From assembly GCA_035620975.1 (NCBI GenBank), contig DASPFV010000030.1, forward strand, positions 1 to 42,614: a DNA stretch of 42,614 nt, written 5' to 3'. Shown piece by piece: positions 39,409 through 42,614 of this stretch. Within the stretch, counting starts at the first letter, position 1, and every line of letters begins with the position of its first letter. This DNA is from DASPFV01 sp035620975. GTDB taxonomy: Bacteria; Acidobacteriota; Vicinamibacteria; Vicinamibacterales; 2-12-FULL-66-21. Below the pieces are notes generated by a model. It was not told the DNA's origin, did no database searches, and worked only from the letters and a program-made list of their open reading frames with translations. The position numbers and the translations under genes were made by a program.

Positions 39409-40272
39409 TCAGCCGCGCGTCTTCGCAATCCCAGGCGCGACGTTCTCCTGCGGGGTCGACGGAATCATGTGATGGCGGATGAGGTGTTTTTTCAGCTCCT
39501 CCAGCGCCACATCGGGGGTATCGACCGGACACAGCAGCGCCAGATCCCTATCCGCGATCGCCCCCCACTCGACGAGCGGCTTGAGGTCGAACACCTCCTT
39601 CCAGTACTCGGTCCCGTACAGCAGGACCAGTAGCTTCTTGGAGAGCTTACGCGTCTGCGACAGCGTGAGGATCTCGAACATCTCGTCGAGGGTCCCGAAC
39701 CCTCCGGGGAAGATCACGAGCGCCTTGGCCAGGTACGCGAACCAGAACTTCCGCATGAAGAAGTAGTGAAATTCGAACTGCAGGCCCTTCGTGATGTAGC
39801 GGTTCGGCCCCTGCTCGAAGGGCAGCCGGATATTGAGGCCGACGGACTTGCCGCCGGCCTCGTACGCGCCGCGGTTGGCCGCCTCCATGATTCCGGGCCC
39901 TCCCCCCGAACAGACGACGAAGCGGCGGCGCGGCTCCTCGAGCGCGAGGCTCCATTCCGTGAGCCGGCGGGCCAGGATCCGGGCGTCCTCGTAGTAGCGC
40001 GACCACTCGACGGCCTTCCGCCCGCGCGCCAGCGCGGCCGCGTGATCAGCGTGGCGGCGCCCCTTTGCATTCGTCAGCTTCAGCAGCCGGCGCTGCGCCA
40101 CCGTCCGGCTGTGGACCCTCGCCGACCCGAAGAACACGACGGTGTCCTGGATGTTCTGGCGCTTGAAGCGCCGCAGCGGCTCGAGGTACTCGGCGAGGAT
40201 CCGGATCGGTCGCGCGTCGGCGCTCTCGAGGAAGTCCGTGTCGAAGTAGGCGAGCGGCTGGTGGGTCGGCAT
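39409..40272 (-). CDS. LOG-family (TIGR00730) nucleotide 5'-monophosphate phosphoribohydrolase-like protein
   Basis: A protein of 287 residues. The Rossmann core has FGSAR (48-52), FVVCSGGGPGIMEAANRGAYEAGG in part (118-141), and the LOG signature FPGGFGTLDEMFE (188-200). LOG enzymes hydrolyse nucleoside 5'-monophosphates such as cytokinin nucleotides or AMP to free base and ribose 5-phosphate; the PGGxGTxxE motif forms the active site. The protein is longer than the about 190-residue typical LOG because of an N-terminal extension of about 45 residues and an insert near 55-90, as in the bacterial long subgroup. No Shine-Dalgarno site; TACAGT lies 9 nt before the ATG. It diverges from the cytochrome gene across 48 bp. 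Confidence 0.87.
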   Translation of the reverse strand: MPTHQPLAYFDTDFLESADARPIRILAEYLEPLRRFKRQNIQDTVVFFGSARVHSRTVAQRRLLKLTNAKGRRHADHAAALARGRKAVEWSRYYEDARILARRLTEWSLALEEPRRRFVVCSGGGPGIMEAANRGAYEAGGKSVGLNIRLPFEQGPNRYITKGLQFEFHYFFMRKFWFAYLAKALVIFPGGFGTLDEMFEILTLSQTRKLSKKLLVLLYGTEYWKEVFDLKPLVEWGAIADRDLALLCPVDTPDVALEELKKHLIRHHMIPSTPQENVAPGIAKTRG

Positions 40273-40281
40273 GCTGAAAAA

Positions 40282-40287
40282 ACTGTA
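40282..40287 (-). promoter_or_regulatory. Candidate -10 box (TACAGT) for the LOG gene
   Basis: On the minus strand TACAGT ends 9 nt before the LOG ATG and is followed by a T-run. It is the same hexamer as at 972-977. The -35 region is weak. The 48-bp divergent gap must also hold the cytochrome promoter; TATCAT at 40286-40291 on the plus strand is its best candidate. Confidence 0.3.
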
Positions 40288-40320
40288 TCATCACGAGAAG
40301 TCGTGCGAAGGAGCGCGTGC

Positions 40321-40755
40321 ATGGGGTCTCGCGGGATCATGATTGTCGCGGCGTGCGTGCTGGCCTCGGGCCTGACCGGGTTCGCCGTGGCCGAACGCCA
40401 GGGTCGCCAGGGCACACCGTCGGGCTGGATCCTGCCCGACGCAGCGGAGGAGAAGCAGAGCCCGCTGACGGTCGACGAACAGGTGCTCGCGGCCGGTCGC
40501 GCCGTCTTCAAGGAGAAGTGCGCGAAGTGCCATGGTCCGGGCGGACTCGGCGACGGTCCCGATGCCGACCCGGATGCGCGGCCCGACATGGATCTGACGA
40601 ACCCGAGGCGCGCCGATCGGAATCCAGACGGCGTCGTGTTCTACAAGGTCTGGAACGGGCGGCGCCGCCCGAAGATGCCGGCGTTTTCCGAGGAGCTGAC
40701 CGAGCAGCAGGTGTGGACGGTCGTCGCCTACGTGCAGACCCTCCGGCGCAAATAA
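40321..40755 (+). CDS. Exported monohaem c-type cytochrome
   Basis: A protein of 144 residues with an AAGGAG site 8 nt before the ATG. The signal peptide is MIVAACVLASGLTGFAVA, cut near residue 24. The haem-binding motif is CAKCHG (Cys67, Cys70, His71). The likely distal axial ligand is Met119 in RRRPKMPAFSEELTEQQ. The last helix VWTVVAYVQTLRR is typical of class I cytochromes. It should carry electrons in the periplasm. The neighbours (LOG, SRPBCC, NhaA) give no redox partner. Cytochrome maturation genes are not in the window. Confidence 0.9.
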   Translation: MGSRGIMIVAACVLASGLTGFAVAERQGRQGTPSGWILPDAAEEKQSPLTVDEQVLAAGRAVFKEKCAKCHGPGGLGDGPDADPDARPDMDLTNPRRADRNPDGVVFYKVWNGRRRPKMPAFSEELTEQQVWTVVAYVQTLRRK

Positions 40756-40857
40756 GAAGCGCCACGCGCTCCGGTCCGCGGCTGGCAGCCGATGGCACCG
40801 CGTCCCGCGGCGTTCGCTCGCAGGCGTAGCAGCTGAGCCCAAGTCGAGATAATTGTC

Positions 40858-41361
40858 GTGCGCGCCGTACCACCTGCCGGCCCCCCCGCGTCGGGGCCCG
40901 CACAATTCGAGCACACGCTGCTCATCAACAGCGCCCCGACGCGCGTCATGGCGGCCTTCTTCGATCCCGAGGCGCTGGCGACCTGGTGGCTGGCCGTCCG
41001 CTCCGTGACGACTCCGCGTCCGTTGGGTGTCTATGCCGTCGAGTGGGAGCCTTCGGCCGACCGGGACGAACTGCTCGGCCGCCTTGGCGGCGTCTTCCAC
41101 GGCACCGTCGTGGAGTACCTGCCCGGCCGCGAGTTGTTCGTGGCCGATGCCTGGTGGATACCGCCCGACGGAGAGCCAATCGGGCCGATGTCGCTCGAGG
41201 TGAGCTGCATGATGGACGGTCCGGCCTGCCGCCTCCGCGTGCGACAGAGCGGGTTCGAGGAGAGCCCGCGGTGGCGGCGGTATTACCTGCTGATCTCCCG
41301 CGGCTGGCTGACCTCGCTCGCCGCGCTCAAGGCCTACATCGAAAGAGTGAATATCGGGTAG
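40858..41361 (+). CDS. SRPBCC (AHSA1/START-like) domain protein
   Basis: A protein of 167 residues from a GTG at 40858. Features of the AHSA1-type SRPBCC fold: FEHTLLINSAPTRVMAAFFDPEALATWW (helix-grip opening with DPEALxxWW), GVYAVEWEP, FHGTVVEYLPGRELFVADAWW, and the C-terminal long helix RRYYLLISRGWLTSLAALKAYIE. The internal cavity binds small hydrophobic ligands; specific ligand unknown. A GATAAT box lies only 4 nt before the GTG, so the transcript could be leaderless or the box may be coincidental. No signal peptide. Confidence 0.82.
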   Translation: MRAVPPAGPPASGPAQFEHTLLINSAPTRVMAAFFDPEALATWWLAVRSVTTPRPLGVYAVEWEPSADRDELLGRLGGVFHGTVVEYLPGRELFVADAWWIPPDGEPIGPMSLEVSCMMDGPACRLRVRQSGFEESPRWRRYYLLISRGWLTSLAALKAYIERVNIG

Positions 41362-41380
41362 CGGCGTGGTCGGCCCATGC

Positions 41381-42550
41381 TCACGGGACTGTGGCCCCCG
41401 GCCTGTCGAACGGCCGCTTGGGGTGCATGCCGACGGCCCGGCCGAGCAGCACCGCAAGCGGGGCCGCGATGAAGCTGAGCAGTGCCCCCATCTTGGCTTC
41501 GTCGAGCACTGGCCCTGGCGGGAACGCCGCCGTGGCGAAGAACAGCGCGACGGTGAAGCCGATGCCAGCCGCCAGGCCGAGCACGACCGTGTGCAGGTAG
41601 CTCAGGCCGCCTGGCGGCCGGAGCCCGAGCCGCACCGCCAGGAACGTGAACAGCAGGATTCCCAACGGCTTGCCCACGACGAGGGAGGACAGGACGATCC
41701 AGGTGCCCTGGCCGACGCTCGAGACGAGGACCCCTGCATTGGCAAGGCCGAAGAAGAACAGCACGATCTGCACGGGCACCCGCCACCAGTGCTCGAAGCG
41801 GTTCATCGTGTCCGGCAGGCCATGCTCGCGCTCGTCGAACAGACCCAGGTCCCGCTTCTCGTGCGGCATGAACGGCAGAATCGGCACGAGCGCCAGCGCC
41901 GGGTGCACGCCGCCGAAGAAGAGCGCCGCCCACGACAGTCCGCCGCCTGCCAGGGTGTAGGCCCAGAAGTTGGTGACGCGCCTGCGCTTGAGCCAGAGCG
42001 CCACGCCGAGGGCCGGGATCATGAAGAGTGCGAAGTTGACGATCGAGAGCGGCCCGCTCGGATAGAACACCGCCAGCAGCACCAGGCCCAGGGCGTCGTC
42101 GGCGATGGCGAGCAGCAGGAGAAACGGAATCGCGGGGTGCGCGCGAGGGAAGATCATACGGGCCGCCATGTACGAGAAGGCGATATCCGTCGCGCAGGGA
42201 ATCGCCCATCCAGACAGGAGCTCGGGACGGCCGTCGATCGTCGCCTGAAGCGTGTAGAGCGAGGCCGGGACGGCCATCCCGCCGACGGCGGCCAGGAGGG
42301 GCACGCCAGCCTCGCGCGGCGAGGCCAAGGCGCCGCCCGGGAGGGTGGCCTCGAGGATCTCCTTCGTGGCGAGCGCGAAGAAGAACACCATGCCGATGTC
42401 GTTGACCACGAAATGCAGGGCGTGCGCGACGGGTTCGTAGGAGTGGTGATGCAGGTTGGCCCAGAGGAGGGCCGAGACCGCCCCGATGACGAGGAGAATG
42501 GAGTTGTCGATGAGAAAGGCCCACAGCCCGGGACGGGCGCCGCTTGCCAT
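41381..42550 (-). CDS. nhaA: Na+/H+ antiporter NhaA
   Basis: A protein of 389 residues with about 12 hydrophobic segments. Ion-site residues of E. coli NhaA are matched: Asp122 in PCATDIAFSYMA (Asp133), Asp151-Asp152 in LAIADDALGLVL (Asp163-Asp164) and the Lys in VVGKPLGILLF (Lys300). The pH-sensor-side loop is LPFMPHEKRDLG. It exchanges protons for sodium across the inner membrane to control pH and salt. Length equals the family norm. No Shine-Dalgarno site; TAAGAT ends 6 nt before the ATG. It converges with the SRPBCC gene with 19 bp between stops. Confidence 0.93.
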   Translation of the reverse strand: MASGARPGLWAFLIDNSILLVIGAVSALLWANLHHHSYEPVAHALHFVVNDIGMVFFFALATKEILEATLPGGALASPREAGVPLLAAVGGMAVPASLYTLQATIDGRPELLSGWAIPCATDIAFSYMAARMIFPRAHPAIPFLLLLAIADDALGLVLLAVFYPSGPLSIVNFALFMIPALGVALWLKRRRVTNFWAYTLAGGGLSWAALFFGGVHPALALVPILPFMPHEKRDLGLFDEREHGLPDTMNRFEHWWRVPVQIVLFFFGLANAGVLVSSVGQGTWIVLSSLVVGKPLGILLFTFLAVRLGLRPPGGLSYLHTVVLGLAAGIGFTVALFFATAAFPPGPVLDEAKMGALLSFIAAPLAVLLGRAVGMHPKRPFDRPGATVP

Positions 42551-42556
42551 CCGCCG

Positions 42557-42562
42557 ATCTTA
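42557..42562 (-). promoter_or_regulatory. Candidate -10 box (TAAGAT) for leaderless nhaA
   Basis: On the minus strand TAAGAT ends 6 nt before the nhaA ATG with only CGGCGG between. The -35 would fall inside the GGGGTCAGGTCTT repeat, so that repeat may have displaced the original upstream region. Confidence 0.35.
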
Positions 42563-42570
42563 GTCGAGCC

Positions 42571-42614
42571 GGGGTCAGGTCTTGCATTGACGTACCGGGG
42601 TGGGGTCAGGTCTT
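42571..42614. repeat. GGGGTCAGGTCTT dispersed repeat, two copies, cut by the window edge
   Basis: GGGGTCAGGTCTT occurs at 42571-42583 and again at 42602-42614, a 31-bp period with TGCATTGACGTACC between. From memory, this string type is often found flanking REP-associated tyrosine transposase (RAYT, IS200-like) genes in many bacteria. Such a gene may lie just beyond the window. Confidence 0.6.

Noticed and set aside
1..42614. tRNA or rRNA genes
   Set aside because: I saw no cloverleaf-type GTTCGANTC arms with matching acceptor stems and no rRNA-like conserved stretches.

Overview
The window is one 42.6-kb piece of a high-GC bacterial chromosome with about 32 protein-coding genes. It has no rRNA, tRNA or CRISPR array and no intact mobile element. 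The gene content points to Acidobacteriota, most likely class Vicinamibacteria. Supporting features are two very large Oar-like TonB-dependent receptors with N-terminal carboxypeptidase-regulatory domains, an ADOP-type MacB/FtsX permease, two DUF5916 outer-membrane proteins, many Tat/Sec-exported enzymes, and exported DUF1080 / Gfo-Idh-MocA / sugar-isomerase proteins. The taxonomic call is inferred from gene families; no marker gene is present.

Layout. 1-4.1 kb (+): end of a DUF1080 protein, an exported NTF2-like protein, a two-gene AbiEii-like nucleotidyltransferase module, and a DUF5916 protein. 4.2-6.6 kb (-): ADOP permease. 6.9-13.6 kb: two convergent TonB-dependent receptors with a long hairpin between their ends. 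13.9-23.3 kb: a cluster rich in Tat-exported enzymes, namely sugar isomerase, Gfo/Idh/MocA oxidoreductase, COG3964 amidohydrolase, a divergent DUF362 + unknown pair, ApbE, a SelA/DgaE-like PLP enzyme and RidA. 23.5-27.5 kb (-): BNR-repeat protein + MoaD/ThiS-like protein, ChrA transporter, COG1228 amidohydrolase. 27.7-30 kb (+): second DUF5916 protein. 30-34.8 kb (-): M14 carboxypeptidase, GH39 glycosidase and aldose 1-epimerase in one tight operon. 35.5-37.2 kb (-): beta-propeller lipoprotein and a small secreted His/Cys-repeat protein. 37.5-42.5 kb: PH-like protein, NamZ (DUF1343), LOG-family protein, cytochrome c, SRPBCC protein and NhaA. The last 44 bases hold the start of a dispersed repeat.

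How the genes fit together. The broad theme is uptake and periplasmic breakdown of polymers: TonB receptors and DUF5916 proteins in the outer membrane, and exported glycosidase, peptidase, amidohydrolases and epimerase in the periplasm. The part I find most worth following up is 16.8-23.3 kb. It combines homologues of the EF_0837 (amidohydrolase) and EF_0838 (SelA-like, DgaE-type PLP enzyme) families with a RidA, and all three carry export signals. PLP ammonia lyases release enamine/imine products that RidA proteins hydrolyse, so the set reads as a deacylation / deamination route placed in the periplasm. This is inference; neither substrate nor localisation can be shown from sequence alone.

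Expression signals fall into two groups. Most exported-protein genes have strong GGAGG-type Shine-Dalgarno sites. Several other genes (NamZ, NhaA, GalM, LOG, NTF2-like, AbiEii partner) have no such site but have a TANNNT box 6-9 nt before the start codon, as expected for leaderless transcripts. Intergenic space holds several dispersed repeat families.
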